Of a stretch of 64,000 nt of DNA, positions 54,689-63,527 are shown piece after piece. The position numbers were made by a program, and so were the translations under genes. The first letter of the stretch is position 1; the number at the start of each line of letters is the position of its first letter. Under the pieces are notes generated by a model, which saw only the letters and a list, made by a program, of their open reading frames with translations, was not told the origin of the DNA and did no database searches. The DNA is from Bradyrhizobiaceae bacterium (GTDB taxonomy: Bacteria; Pseudomonadota; Alphaproteobacteria; Rhizobiales; Xanthobacteraceae): NCBI GenBank assembly GCA_003963435.1, contig RXJC01000071.1, positions 1 through 64,000 on the forward strand, in the 5' to 3' direction.

Positions 54689-54924
54689 GGATCGCGGACC
54701 GAGTACGCCGAAGTGGATCAGCGCGCGCCCGATTGACGCATGGCCAACGACTGTGCGGCCGGCAACCGCGCAGGGCCTGATTCCTCCCGTGTCGCTGACC
54801 CGATACGAGTCCGGCGAGGATCGAATTGATGTGGGTTAAAGACCTGCTCCACGAGGTCGCCTAGTGAAGTGCGATGCTATCGTGCCGGCAATTCCGCAGG
54901 CCGGTGACCAATAAGGAGTAGACA

Positions 54925-55128
54925 ATGTCCGCAAAACCCACGACCGACCCGAAAGTTCCGACCAGTGCCACCAGCGCTGCCAAGCACGGTTGCTGCGGAA
55001 GTGAGGCCGCGGCCCAGTCCCAAATCGACGCCACGACCGATCACGAGCATCGCGAGCACGCGGTGCCGTCCAAGGCCGCCGAGTCCTCCTGCTGCTGCGG
55101 AGGCAAAGACGGTCGAACTGCGACCTGA
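54925..55128 (+). CDS. Small Cys-rich protein, hypothetical metal binder
   Basis: The 67-residue product has no signal peptide and carries two cysteine clusters (HGCCGSE near residue 22 and SSCCCGG near residue 56) with a His-containing middle (DHEHREH). No family is recognised. It lies 51 bases before the P-type ATPase on the same strand with AAGGAG upstream, so it may hand metal to that pump. Confidence 0.6.
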   Translation: MSAKPTTDPKVPTSATSAAKHGCCGSEAAAQSQIDATTDHEHREHAVPSKAAESSCCCGGKDGRTAT

Positions 55129-55179
55129 AGTTCGCAGCGCCGGTCGTGGTGACGCTATTAAGAGTGTGAGGAGCGAGAA

Positions 55180-57630
55180 ATGAAAACAGCCACTCTTGAT
55201 GTGGGCGGCATGTTGTCGATGCTCGACTACCAAGGCGTCGAGAAGCAGCTTGGCCGGATCGCCGGCGTCCGGCGCGCGACCGCCAGCATCGCCTCGAACA
55301 GCGCGACGGTCGAGTATGACGAGACCGTCACCAGCTTGGCGGCGCTCAAGGACAAGATCAACGAGTGCGGCTTCCACTGCACCGGCGAGATCGTCCCCAA
55401 GCACGTCTGCGAACCACATGCTGGGCATGCCCAGGGCATCCACGCCGGTCGTGGGGCAGCGATGAAGCCGGCTGAATCGAAGCCTGGCGCACCGGCGGTG
55501 CAGGTAGCTCACGCGCACCATGTTCATACCGCGCATGCGCCGGCGGGAGCGCCCACTGCGGTAGCGCCGGCCATGCCGATGTCGCATGACATGGCGCACG
55601 AGATGGGCCACGGCGCCGGCATGGATATGGGGGATATGGTGCGCGACATGCGCAACCGTTTCTGGATCAGCCTGGTCTTCACTATACCGATCTTCGTCCT
55701 CCAGCCGATGGGCATGGACTTCATCCGTGTGAAGCCCCCCTTTGGGCTCGATCTCAATTTCGTGCTGTTTTTGCTGGCGAGCGCCGCCATCCTCTACCCA
55801 GTCTGGCCGTTCGTCGTTGCTGCCGTCCGAGCGCTGCGCAACGGCATTCTCAACATGGCCGTGCTGGTCATCCTCAGCGTCGGCACCGGTTATCTTTTCA
55901 GCGTCGGCGCTACCTTCTTTTTCAAGGGCGAGCAGTTTTACGAGGCTGCGGCCATTCTTCTTGTGTTCATCCTGCTCGGCCATTGGCTGGAGATGCGGGC
56001 GAGGGCCGGGGCGTCGGAAGCCATCCGTGCGCTGATGGACCTCGCGCCGCCGACAGCGATGGTTCTGCGCGACGGCCGCGAGGTCGAGGTCCCCACCGCC
56101 GAGGTTCTCGCAGGCGATACCGTTGTGATCCGTCCCGGCAACAAGATTCCGGTCGATGGCACGATCGTCGACGGCACGTCGCAGGTCGATGAATCAATGC
56201 TGACCGGCGAATCGATGCCGGTCGGCAAGAAACCCGGCGACACGGTGATTGGGGCGACGATCAACAAGAGCGGCACCTTCCGCTACACCGCCACCAAGGT
56301 CGGAGCGGATACGGCGTTGGCGCAGATCGTCAAGCTGGTGCAGGAGGCGCAGAACTCCAAGGCGCCGGCGCAGTTGCTCGCCGATCGCGCCTCGCAATGG
56401 CTTGTCCTCGCGGCAGCAGTGGTTGGCGTGCTCACCTTTGTCGCCTGGTTTTGGTGGCTGGGACAGCCTCTGCTGTTCGCGATGACGCTGATGATTACGG
56501 TGTTCGTCATTGCCTGTCCGGACGCGCTGGGCCTCGCTACGCCGATGGCCGTGATGGTCGGCACGGGGCTCGGCGCGATGAATGGAATTTTGTTCAAGAA
56601 TGCCGGAGCCCTGGAGGATGCGACGAAGCTCGACGTCGTCGTCATGGACAAGACCGGAACGCTGACATTGGGCCAGCCGCAGGTGGTAGACGTCGTAACC
56701 GGCAAAGGCCAGACCCAAGAAAGGGTGCTGACGACGGCGGCGGCGGTCGAGCAGGGATCCGACCACCCCCTTGCCCAGGCCATCGTGCGACGCACGGAAG
56801 GTCTCGTCATTCCGGTGCAGAAGGGCTTCGAAAACATCGAGGGTATGGGCGCGCGCGCCGAGATCGACGGTGAGCCCGTATTTCTCGGCAATCGCCGTCT
56901 GATGGATGCGCAGAAACTGGACCTTAGCGAGTTATCGCCGGACGCGCAGCGGCTGCAAGGTGCCGGCCGCACGGTGGTCCATGTGGCGCGCGCCGGCAAA
57001 GTGATCGGGCTCATCGCCATTGCCGATGCGCCGCGGCCGAACGCGGCAGCCGCCGTTGCCAAGCTGCGCGAGCGTGGGGTGCAGGTCGCCATGCTCACTG
57101 GCGACAACGCCGGTACTGCCCAGCGCATTGCCCAGGAACTCGGCGTCGAGATCGTGCTGGCGGACGTGCTGCCCGGACAGAAAGCCGCCAAGATCAAGGA
57201 GTTGCAAGGTCAGGGCAAGAAGGTCGGAATGGTTGGAGACGGCGTCAACGATGCCCCGGCGCTCACCCAGGCGGATGTCGGCTTCGCGATCGGTGCGGGC
57301 ACGGACGTCGCCATCGATAGCGCCGACGTGGTGCTGATGAAAAGCGATCCCTACGACGTCGTTGGCGCGATCGAGCTGTCGCGGGCAACTCTGCGCAAGA
57401 TGCACCAGAACCTGTGGTGGGCGGTCGGGTATAATGTGATCGCGTTCCCACTCGCGGCGGGTGTGCTCTATCCCTTCACGCTCAGTCCCGAGATCGCTGC
57501 CCTTGCCATGTCCGGCAGCTCCGCAATCGTCGCCATCAATGCGCTGATGCTCAAGCGCACCAAGCTCGCCGGTATCACACGGCGCAGCACGCTCCAGCCG
57601 ACGTTGCGCCCAGCTCACGCGGCGAGCTGA
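55180..57630 (+). CDS. P1B-type metal ATPase with CPD motif
   Basis: The 816-residue pump exports a transition metal. It has a degenerate N-terminal metal-associated domain (GGMLSML where GMTCxxC is expected), a His/Met-rich linker ([33 protein letters not shown]), actuator TGESMPVG, the membrane metal site ACPDALG (Cys446-Pro-Asp448), DKTGT (Asp490), SDHPLA and [13 protein letters not shown] in place of CPC or CPH points to an unusual metal preference. The neighbouring YHS and Cys-rich proteins fit copper, which remains an inference. Confidence 0.9.
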   Translation: MKTATLDVGGMLSMLDYQGVEKQLGRIAGVRRATASIASNSATVEYDETVTSLAALKDKINECGFHCTGEIVPKHVCEPHAGHAQGIHAGRGAAMKPAESKPGAPAVQVAHAHHVHTAHAPAGAPTAVAPAMPMSHDMAHEMGHGAGMDMGDMVRDMRNRFWISLVFTIPIFVLQPMGMDFIRVKPPFGLDLNFVLFLLASAAILYPVWPFVVAAVRALRNGILNMAVLVILSVGTGYLFSVGATFFFKGEQFYEAAAILLVFILLGHWLEMRARAGASEAIRALMDLAPPTAMVLRDGREVEVPTAEVLAGDTVVIRPGNKIPVDGTIVDGTSQVDESMLTGESMPVGKKPGDTVIGATINKSGTFRYTATKVGADTALAQIVKLVQEAQNSKAPAQLLADRASQWLVLAAAVVGVLTFVAWFWWLGQPLLFAMTLMITVFVIACPDALGLATPMAVMVGTGLGAMNGILFKNAGALEDATKLDVVVMDKTGTLTLGQPQVVDVVTGKGQTQERVLTTAAAVEQGSDHPLAQAIVRRTEGLVIPVQKGFENIEGMGARAEIDGEPVFLGNRRLMDAQKLDLSELSPDAQRLQGAGRTVVHVARAGKVIGLIAIADAPRPNAAAAVAKLRERGVQVAMLTGDNAGTAQRIAQELGVEIVLADVLPGQKAAKIKELQGQGKKVGMVGDGVNDAPALTQADVGFAIGAGTDVAIDSADVVLMKSDPYDVVGAIELSRATLRKMHQNLWWAVGYNVIAFPLAAGVLYPFTLSPEIAALAMSGSSAIVAINALMLKRTKLAGITRRSTLQPTLRPAHAAS

Positions 57631-57644
57631 TCGGGGAGGTTCGG

Positions 57645-58910
57645 TTGCAGAGCCTGACTTGGTACGCGCTCTCCGCTGTGCTGCTCGCAATGTTCGCGAT
57701 CACCGTCGGCTATGGTATCGTGCTGCCGATCCTGCCGTTCCTGATTGAGCGCCTCGCCGGCACAACGGACGCCACTACCCAATCGTGGCATACCGGCCTG
57801 CTGACGGGAACCTATATCCTTGCCATTTTCCTGTTCGCTCCCTTATGGGGGAAGCTATCGGACCGGTGGGAGCGGCGGCCGGTGCTTCTTCTGGGACTCG
57901 CAGGCTTCGCCGCGACAGTAGCGCTATTCTCGTTCGCCGAGAGCCTGCCGCTGCTCTACCTCGACCGCTTCCTCGGCGGCGTTTTCGCGGCCGCGATTAC
58001 ACCGGTTGCCTACGCGCTCGTCGGCGATTATGCGCCGTCGAAGGAATGGCGGGCCCACCGCTTCGCCTTGATCAATGTCGCGGGCACGGCGGGGTTCTTT
58101 GTTGGGCCGCTGCTGGGAGGCCTCGTCTTGCGTGCAGGGCGCGAACTCTTCGTCGGAACGCCGGAGGGCGCCTTTTCTACGCCGCTCCTTGCGGCATCCA
58201 GCCTCGCGGTTCTGGCCGCGTTGGCGGTCTGGGGTCTCGTACCGCGTACCGCGCGGCACGAGGCAAGTCAGCTGTCCTCGACCGAAAAGCGACGCAACCA
58301 GCCGGTCATGGTACGTCTATGGGGCATCGCGTTCGTGACGGCTGTAGCCATCGGCGCATTCGAGGTCGGACTATCGTTACGCGGCAAGCAAATCCTTGGG
58401 ATGGATGCCTCTCGCATCGGCATGATGTTTGCCGAGTGCAGTCTTGTGATGTTCGTCGTTCAGGCGCTTGTATTTTCGCCGCTCATCAAGCCAGAGGTCA
58501 CGCGCTGGTTTGTTACGCCAGGACTTGCCATCCTGGCGATCGGTCTGGTGGTCGTTCCGTTTACCAGTACCTCCATCACGATGAGCATCGCCGTGGTATT
58601 GGTCGCCGCAAGCGCCGGCATCCTGTCGCCAATCGTCACTTACTGGATATCGCTTGGCGCCGGCGAGACGCAAGGCGCGGATCTCGGGCGTGCCACTGCG
58701 GCGGCAAGCCTCGGACAGGCTATCGGTTCCGCCGCCGGCGGCCTCTTGTTCGACCTTCCAATCCTGCCTGGTGCTGCTTTCACCGTCACCGCGATCGTTG
58801 TCCTGGCGGGTCTCGGTGCGAGTGTGGGGCTGCCCCAGCTTGTGATGTCGCCTCAGACAGCGGTCCGACCGAAGGTTGCCGAGCCGCCCTGCGCATTGCG
58901 CGGGCCTTGA
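57645..58910 (+). CDS. MFS transporter (12-helix, TetA-like)
   Basis: The 421-residue protein has twelve membrane helices with the MFS loop motif A (LWGKLSDRWERRPVLLLG) after helix 2 and AVAYALVGDY-like PVAYALVGDYAPSKEWRAHRFALINVAGTAGFFVGP in helix 4-5, as in drug/H+ antiporters. It uses a TTG start with GGGGAGG six bases upstream and follows the ATPase after 14 bases. The substrate is unknown; the position suggests a metal-chelate or a compound made under metal stress. Confidence 0.85.
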   Translation: MQSLTWYALSAVLLAMFAITVGYGIVLPILPFLIERLAGTTDATTQSWHTGLLTGTYILAIFLFAPLWGKLSDRWERRPVLLLGLAGFAATVALFSFAESLPLLYLDRFLGGVFAAAITPVAYALVGDYAPSKEWRAHRFALINVAGTAGFFVGPLLGGLVLRAGRELFVGTPEGAFSTPLLAASSLAVLAALAVWGLVPRTARHEASQLSSTEKRRNQPVMVRLWGIAFVTAVAIGAFEVGLSLRGKQILGMDASRIGMMFAECSLVMFVVQALVFSPLIKPEVTRWFVTPGLAILAIGLVVVPFTSTSITMSIAVVLVAASAGILSPIVTYWISLGAGETQGADLGRATAAASLGQAIGSAAGGLLFDLPILPGAAFTVTAIVVLAGLGASVGLPQLVMSPQTAVRPKVAEPPCALRGP

Positions 58911-59003
58911 TGCATGTGCGACATGCGGTCTGGCTGTGCAGAATAGCAAAGCTCGGCCGGTGTCTCCAACACGCCGCGCGTGCCCTCAATCGCTCCCGGG
59001 GCT

Positions 59004-59029
59004 GTAACCAACCGCCGGTTTCGTGCGAA
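59004..59029 (+). promoter_or_regulatory. ECF (SigF-type) promoter of the second ECF/NrsF pair
   Basis: GTAACC (59004-59009) and CGAA (59026-59029) are separated by 16 bases, 17 bases upstream of the chosen sigma gene start (59047). Motif and spacing are the same as those ahead of bufA1. This suggests autoregulation. Confidence 0.75.
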
Positions 59030-59046
59030 TAATAGAGATAGTGGAC

Positions 59047-59604
59047 ATGATAGCGAACGAGGCCGAGCTTAAAGCGCTCATGCTGGCGAGCCTTAACGGC
59101 GATGCGGCCGCGCATCGAAGCCTGCTGAACCAGCTGAGCGGTCGTTTGCGGGCTTATTACAGGGGCAAGCTTTCGCGCCTGGGGCGCGGCGCGACCGAGG
59201 CGGAGGATCTGGTGCAGGAGGCGTTGATTGCAATCCATACGCGGCGGCACACCTATGATCCGTCGGAGCCGCTGACGCCCTGGGTGCATGCCATCGCGCG
59301 TTACAAGCTCATCGATCACCTCCGCCAAACCCGGGCTTCAATGGCGGATGCTCCGATCGATGAAGCCGACGAGGTGCTGGCGCAAGACGATCATATTGGC
59401 GTGGAAAGTGCGTACGACATTCACAGGCTCTTGAACCAACTGCCGGAGAAGATGCGGCGCGCAATCCAGGCCGTGAAGCTTGATGGACTGAGTGTCGGCG
59501 AGACGGCGACCCGGTACGGTGTGACGGAATCGGCCGTCAAGGTCAGTGTGCATCGGGGGCTCAAGGCACTGGCCGCCTCGATCGCGCGGGAGAAGAAGGC
59601 ATGA
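59047..59604 (+). CDS. ECF sigma factor (second SigF-like copy)
   Basis: The 185-residue protein has region 2 (AAHRSLLNQLSGRLRAYYRGKL, EAEDLVQEALIAIHTRRHTYDPSEPLTPWVHAIARYKLIDHLRQ) and region 4 (LPEKMRRAIQAVKLDGLSVGETATRYGVTESAVKVSVHRGLKAL). The YDPSxPxxPW block is shared with the first ECF at 19.3 kb. The start is taken as ATG 59047; 59023 is an alternative but overlaps the promoter. It overlaps the NrsF-type gene by 4 bases. Confidence 0.9.
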   Translation: MIANEAELKALMLASLNGDAAAHRSLLNQLSGRLRAYYRGKLSRLGRGATEAEDLVQEALIAIHTRRHTYDPSEPLTPWVHAIARYKLIDHLRQTRASMADAPIDEADEVLAQDDHIGVESAYDIHRLLNQLPEKMRRAIQAVKLDGLSVGETATRYGVTESAVKVSVHRGLKALAASIAREKKA

Positions 59605-60242
59605 AGACGGATGACTTGATCGCCATGCTCAGCACAAATGTGGAGCAGGTCAACCGTCGACGGCTCGTGCAAATAGTCGCCGCGGCCATCGCGATCGGCG
59701 CCGCGCTGGTTATCGCTGCGGTGTTCGTCGTCCTTGGCATCCGTCCGGACCTGATGAAGACAGGTGCGCTTGCGTTCCTGTTCTTGAAGCTCGTCTTTAC
59801 ACTAACGGTCCTTGTCCCGGCGTCGGTGTTCTTGATCAGGCTTGCCCGGCCGGGTGGGGAGCGCAAAGCGCGTGTCGCCCTGCTCGTGCTGCCATTCGTT
59901 GGCATTATTGTTCTTGCCGCGGTCAGCCTTGCATTCACGCCGAGTTCGCATTGGGCGACGGTCGCCCTGGGGGACCAGTGGATCGAATGCCTCCTCTCCA
60001 TTCCGATCATTGCCATCGTGCCGTTTGCCGTGATCGTCTGGGCCGTGCGGCAGACGGCCCCCACTGACCTGACCCGGGCGGGAGCTCTCGCTGGTCTGGT
60101 CGCCGGGACTGTCAGCGCCATCGGCTACGCACTTCATTGCACCGACGACAGTCTGCCGTTCATTGCGCTTTGGTACGGAGGCACCATTGCGCTGTGTACC
60201 TTTGCCGGCGCCAAACTGGGGCCACGGCTCCTGCGCTGGTAG
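59601..60242 (+). CDS. nrsF: NrsF/DUF1109-family anti-sigma factor (second copy)
   Basis: The 213-residue protein has six membrane helices and the same signature order as the first copy: KTDDLIAMLSTNVEQV, the GIRPDLM loop, QWIECLLSIP, and YALHCTDDSLPFIALWYGGTIALCTFAG. It should hold the upstream ECF sigma at the membrane. The Cys pair in the CTDD and LCTF regions may be a sensing site. The gene is coupled to the sigma gene by a 4-base overlap. Confidence 0.9.
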   Translation: MKTDDLIAMLSTNVEQVNRRRLVQIVAAAIAIGAALVIAAVFVVLGIRPDLMKTGALAFLFLKLVFTLTVLVPASVFLIRLARPGGERKARVALLVLPFVGIIVLAAVSLAFTPSSHWATVALGDQWIECLLSIPIIAIVPFAVIVWAVRQTAPTDLTRAGALAGLVAGTVSAIGYALHCTDDSLPFIALWYGGTIALCTFAGAKLGPRLLRW

Positions 60243-60374
60243 GCGAGCTCGGCTCGGTCGATCCGAAAGTGCTCATTGTAAGGGGAAACGTCGGTCGACG
60301 TCTTGACCATGTTTCGTCAGACCAACCGCATCAATTGAGCTTCACATTACATCCATCATCACGCCGCGCACCCT

Positions 60375-60400
60375 GTAACCGACTAGCGGCTTTCTCCGAA
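60375..60400 (+). promoter_or_regulatory. ECF (SigF-type) promoter of the small exported protein
   Basis: GTAACC (60375-60380) and CGAA (60397-60400) are 16 bases apart, identical in form to the sites at 22669 and 59004. It stands 67 bases upstream of the ATG at 60468. Confidence 0.75.
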
Positions 60401-60467
60401 CTCATAAGTAGGCGCCAATCAAAGCGCTCTTTGAGATAGCGCAATCACGCGCAACGGGAGAAATACA

Positions 60468-60737
60468 ATGCCGGGATCGAAAACGGGTATCGTTCTTGCT
60501 CTTGCGTTTGCAATGGCGGGTACTGCGCCGACTTTTGCCGGGACCAATGGGACCGATTATCTCAACTACACGGGTGCGGCACGGCGCGGTCAGTCGAGCC
60601 TGCAGGCGCCGCAGCTGCGTGCCGAGCGGCAGGAAGCGTGGGCGAACGCTCGAGCGGCGCTGCCCCGCACGGCACCTGAAGCAGGCGACAGGCCGACCCC
60701 GCATCGTTACTACGGCGGTCCGAAATCGATGCATTGA
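60468..60737 (+). CDS. Small exported protein of the SigF-type regulon
   Basis: The 89-residue product has a signal peptide (cleavage near FAGT) and a mature part of ~65 residues without Cys: TNGTDYLNYTGAARRGQSSL, RAERQEAWANARAAL, ending RYYGGPKSMH. I know no family. GGGAG precedes the ATG. It has its own GTAACC-N16-CGAA promoter next to the second ECF/NrsF pair, so it is probably induced by the same stress as the bufferin operon. The following 60738-61090 has no supported gene. Confidence 0.7.
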   Translation: MPGSKTGIVLALAFAMAGTAPTFAGTNGTDYLNYTGAARRGQSSLQAPQLRAERQEAWANARAALPRTAPEAGDRPTPHRYYGGPKSMH

Positions 60738-61090
60738 CTCCGCGATATGCAGAAGCGGCTGAAACGATGCCGTGTCCCTCGATTTGGAAGCACGGCGTCG
60801 CCGCCGATTTCGCTGGGTTTTCTCGCCGTCCAGGATCGCTCAAGACGCGGTCACGGCGAAGCCAGCAAGATCGATGAAAGTTGCGGGAAAACCAGGTTGG
60901 CGTCGCCACATACCGGTCGCTTTGGCGAATGGAAGGTTAACAGGGAATCACGAAGGCAGGACTGATTTGCCGTGCGTTGGCCGGAGGTTGCGCCAGATCA
61001 ACGACATGCTCCCTCTATTGATGGTTAGTGGCAAAGGAGCTTGACGACTTGACCGGCGCATCCGATATGGACGGCAGGTGGATAGAACGA

Positions 61091-61474
61091 ATGCGGTTTG
61101 TTCGGACCATTTTGGCGCTGATAATCGCCCTGTCGGTGGCAATGCTGCCGGTGGCCGGGGCGGCCGCGCCGTTGCCCCGCACGCAAGCAACGACCGACAA
61201 GATCACCGTCCACTCGCACTCAATGTCCGAAATGGCTGAAGCGATGGAGTGTTGTGCGGACCAGGCGACCTCGCCCGGCGTGCGGCCTTGCGATCAGGCC
61301 AAAGGTCATTGCGATCCAATGGCGTTCTGTGCCGCCCAGTCGGTAAGCCTTGCAGATGCGGCCATCTTTCGGTTTGACCCTCCGAGGCTCGCGGGAAATG
61401 CACTTCCTGTGCCAGGTGATCAGGTCGTGTCTTTGCACGCCGGCAATCCACCCTTCCGACCTCCTCGCGTCTGA
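61091..61474 (+). CDS. Small exported Cys-rich protein (DUF2946-like)
   Basis: The 127-residue product has a signal helix (TILALIIALSVAMLPVAGAAA) and Cys/Met/His positions spaced through the mature part (HSHSMSEMAEAMECCADQ, RPCDQAKGHCDPMAFCAAQ), ending HAGNPPFRPPRV. It resembles the small proteins at 29440 and 37855 in layout. It leads the Cus-type efflux genes and may bind periplasmic copper. The start at 61091 is preferred over 61028. Confidence 0.6.
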   Translation: MRFVRTILALIIALSVAMLPVAGAAAPLPRTQATTDKITVHSHSMSEMAEAMECCADQATSPGVRPCDQAKGHCDPMAFCAAQSVSLADAAIFRFDPPRLAGNALPVPGDQVVSLHAGNPPFRPPRV

Positions 61475-61592
61475 TCGTCTCCCAAAACGCTGCCACCGCA
61501 AGAGCGCTGTTGCTCGCGCGGGATGACCGTTGCCGCGCGTCTTCGGCTGTCGCGAAGCCGTGGCTGAGATCAGATTACCAGGAGAAAGACCA

Positions 61593-61988
61593 ATGATTTT
61601 GAAGTTCACGCGCGTTGCGGCGCTCGCCGCAACCATGAATCTTGCCGGGTCCGCAGTTTTCGCTGCGGCGAGCGATTACGCCTTCGAGCCAGTCAGTGCG
61701 GAGATGAAGAAGGGCGATGACCTCACGGTCGCGGTACGCCTGACCAACAAGGTGACGGGAAAGCCGGTGGCCGATGCAGTGATCGTCCGCACCCGCGTCG
61801 ACATGGCGCCGGACGGAATGGCCGAGATGGAATCGCAAGTTGCCCCGCTGCCCGCACCGGAGCCGGGCATCTACGCCTTCAAGACCGACTTGCCGATGGC
61901 CGGGCGCTATCAGCTCAGCCTCTCCGCCAAGGTGCAGGGCGAGCCGGAGACCGTGACCGGCAAGGTCGTGATCAAGGCAAACAAGTGA
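61593..61988 (+). CDS. FixH/YtkA-like exported protein
   Basis: The 131-residue product has a signal peptide ending in VFAAA and a beta-sandwich of the YtkA/FixH type: MKKGDDLTVAVRLTNKVTGKPVADAVIV, GIYAFKTDLPMAGRYQLSLSAKVQG. In metal-efflux loci this domain stands before CusB and may act as a periplasmic metal or redox partner. AGGAGA precedes the ATG. It is followed 96 bases later by cusB. Confidence 0.8.
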   Translation: MILKFTRVAALAATMNLAGSAVFAAASDYAFEPVSAEMKKGDDLTVAVRLTNKVTGKPVADAVIVRTRVDMAPDGMAEMESQVAPLPAPEPGIYAFKTDLPMAGRYQLSLSAKVQGEPETVTGKVVIKANK

Positions 61989-62084
61989 GGCCTTGCCGAC
62001 GATTCGACCACGAGTCGTCAGCGGATCGCGTCTTCTCCTCCACCCTGGCTCGAACGCTCTGAGCGCCGCCATCATGGTGATACG

Positions 62085-63527
62085 ATGAACAAGAAGTTCG
62101 GAATTCTAGGAAAGTTTGCGCTGCTTATTGGACTGAGTGTCGCCAGCTATTGGTCGGCGCAACAGCCGCTGTTGTCGGAACTCTTGGACGCGGTGAGAAC
62201 GGCCGGCGCTGCCGAGCGCACTGTGCTTTACTACCGCGATCCGAGCGGCTTACCGTTCTGGTCGGTGGTTCCCAAGAAAGATAACCAAGACCGCGACTAC
62301 CTGCCGGTTTATGCCGACGAAGAGCCGTCGTTTGACCAGCCTACGTCGAAGCTGCGAGCAGCGGAGCCAGGGCGCAAGGTTCTCTATTATCGGAATCCAA
62401 TGGGACTTCCGGACACCTCGCCGGTGCCGAAGAAGGATCCGATGGGAATGAATTATGTTCCCGTTTACGAAGGCGACGAGCCCGACGACGGTTCGGTCAA
62501 GCTTTCGCCGGGTAAGATCCAGCGCACCGGTGTGAAGTCGGAACCGGCCGAGCGGCGCGTGATCCACACTTTGGTGAGGGCGCCCGGCACCATTCAGCTC
62601 GACGAACGTCGCATCTCCGTTATCGCGATGCGGGCCGAAAGCTATGTGCAAAAGGTCGCCGATGTCACTACGGGGGCGCGGGTCGCGGCAGGGCAGCCGC
62701 TGATGGAGATCTACAGTCCCGCCGTCGCAGCCGCCGCGGCGGAATATCTCTCGACCATCAACTCAAAGACGACAGGGGGAATCGAAGAGTACGGCCGCGG
62801 TTCGAGACAGCGGCTGATGAATCTAGACGTTCCGGAGCCGATCATCGTTGCGATGGAGAAGACCCATTCCTTCCCCATCGCCGTACAATGGTCCGCTCCG
62901 CGCCACGGCGTCGTGCTCGAACGCAACGCCGTCGAGGGTATGCGCGCGCAGCCTGGCGACGTGCTGTTTCGCATCGCCGACACCTCCGTCGTGTGGGCAT
63001 TGGTCGACGTAGCGGAGCGCGATCTCGGCGGCGTCGCAGTTGGTCAACCCGTTACGGTGCGCGCCCGCAGCTTTCCCGGCCGCGCGTTCAGCGGAAAGAT
63101 CAGTGTGACCTATCCGCAGGTCAATCGGGAGACGCGAACCGCGCGGGTTCGGATCGAACTGACAAACGCGGATCTTAGCTTGCTTCCGGACATGTATGTT
63201 GACGCCGAGATCGAGACCGGCAGCGGGGCGGCGGTCGTCGCCGTGCCCGACAGCTCTGTGCTCGATACGGGCACCCGGCAGGCCGTTCTGGTCGACAAGG
63301 GCGAGGGCCGCTTTGAACCGCGCCCGGTCAAGCTCGGACGCCGCGGCGATGGCTTTGTCGAGGTGAGGGATGGGTTGAGCGAGGGCGAGCCGGTCGTGAC
63401 GTCCGCCAACTTCCTGATCGATGCCGAGAGCAACCTAAAGGCTGCGTTGAAGAGCTTTGCGGAGGCTGGCAGCCCGCAGGAAAAGGTGGCGTCGAGCGGA
63501 ATGAAAGACACGGGGGAGCAGCAATGA
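62085..63527 (+). CDS. cusB: RND efflux periplasmic adaptor CusB-like
   Basis: The 480-residue adaptor links the inner-membrane pump to an outer-membrane channel. It begins with an anchor helix, then two copies of a ~35-residue metal-binding repeat (LYYRDPSGLPFWSVVPKKD and LYYRNPMGLPDTSPVPKKD), followed by barrel-sandwich, alpha-hairpin and beta-barrel parts (GTIQLDERRISVIAMRAESYVQKV, WALVDVAERDLGGVAVGQPVTVRA, NRETRTARVRIEL). Its stop overlaps the cusA start. Confidence 0.92.
   Translation: MNKKFGILGKFALLIGLSVASYWSAQQPLLSELLDAVRTAGAAERTVLYYRDPSGLPFWSVVPKKDNQDRDYLPVYADEEPSFDQPTSKLRAAEPGRKVLYYRNPMGLPDTSPVPKKDPMGMNYVPVYEGDEPDDGSVKLSPGKIQRTGVKSEPAERRVIHTLVRAPGTIQLDERRISVIAMRAESYVQKVADVTTGARVAAGQPLMEIYSPAVAAAAAEYLSTINSKTTGGIEEYGRGSRQRLMNLDVPEPIIVAMEKTHSFPIAVQWSAPRHGVVLERNAVEGMRAQPGDVLFRIADTSVVWALVDVAERDLGGVAVGQPVTVRARSFPGRAFSGKISVTYPQVNRETRTARVRIELTNADLSLLPDMYVDAEIETGSGAAVVAVPDSSVLDTGTRQAVLVDKGEGRFEPRPVKLGRRGDGFVEVRDGLSEGEPVVTSANFLIDAESNLKAALKSFAEAGSPQEKVASSGMKDTGEQQ

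Noticed and set aside
54877..55983. 368-codon minus-strand frame across the Cys-rich and ATPase genes
   Set aside because: It crosses two better supported genes with ribosome sites, and its His-rich runs come from the complementary coding sequence.
60431..60444. FixK-like TTGA-N6-GCAA site before the small exported protein
   Set aside because: It is too close to the start codon for activation, has weak symmetry, and a better ECF promoter explains the gene.
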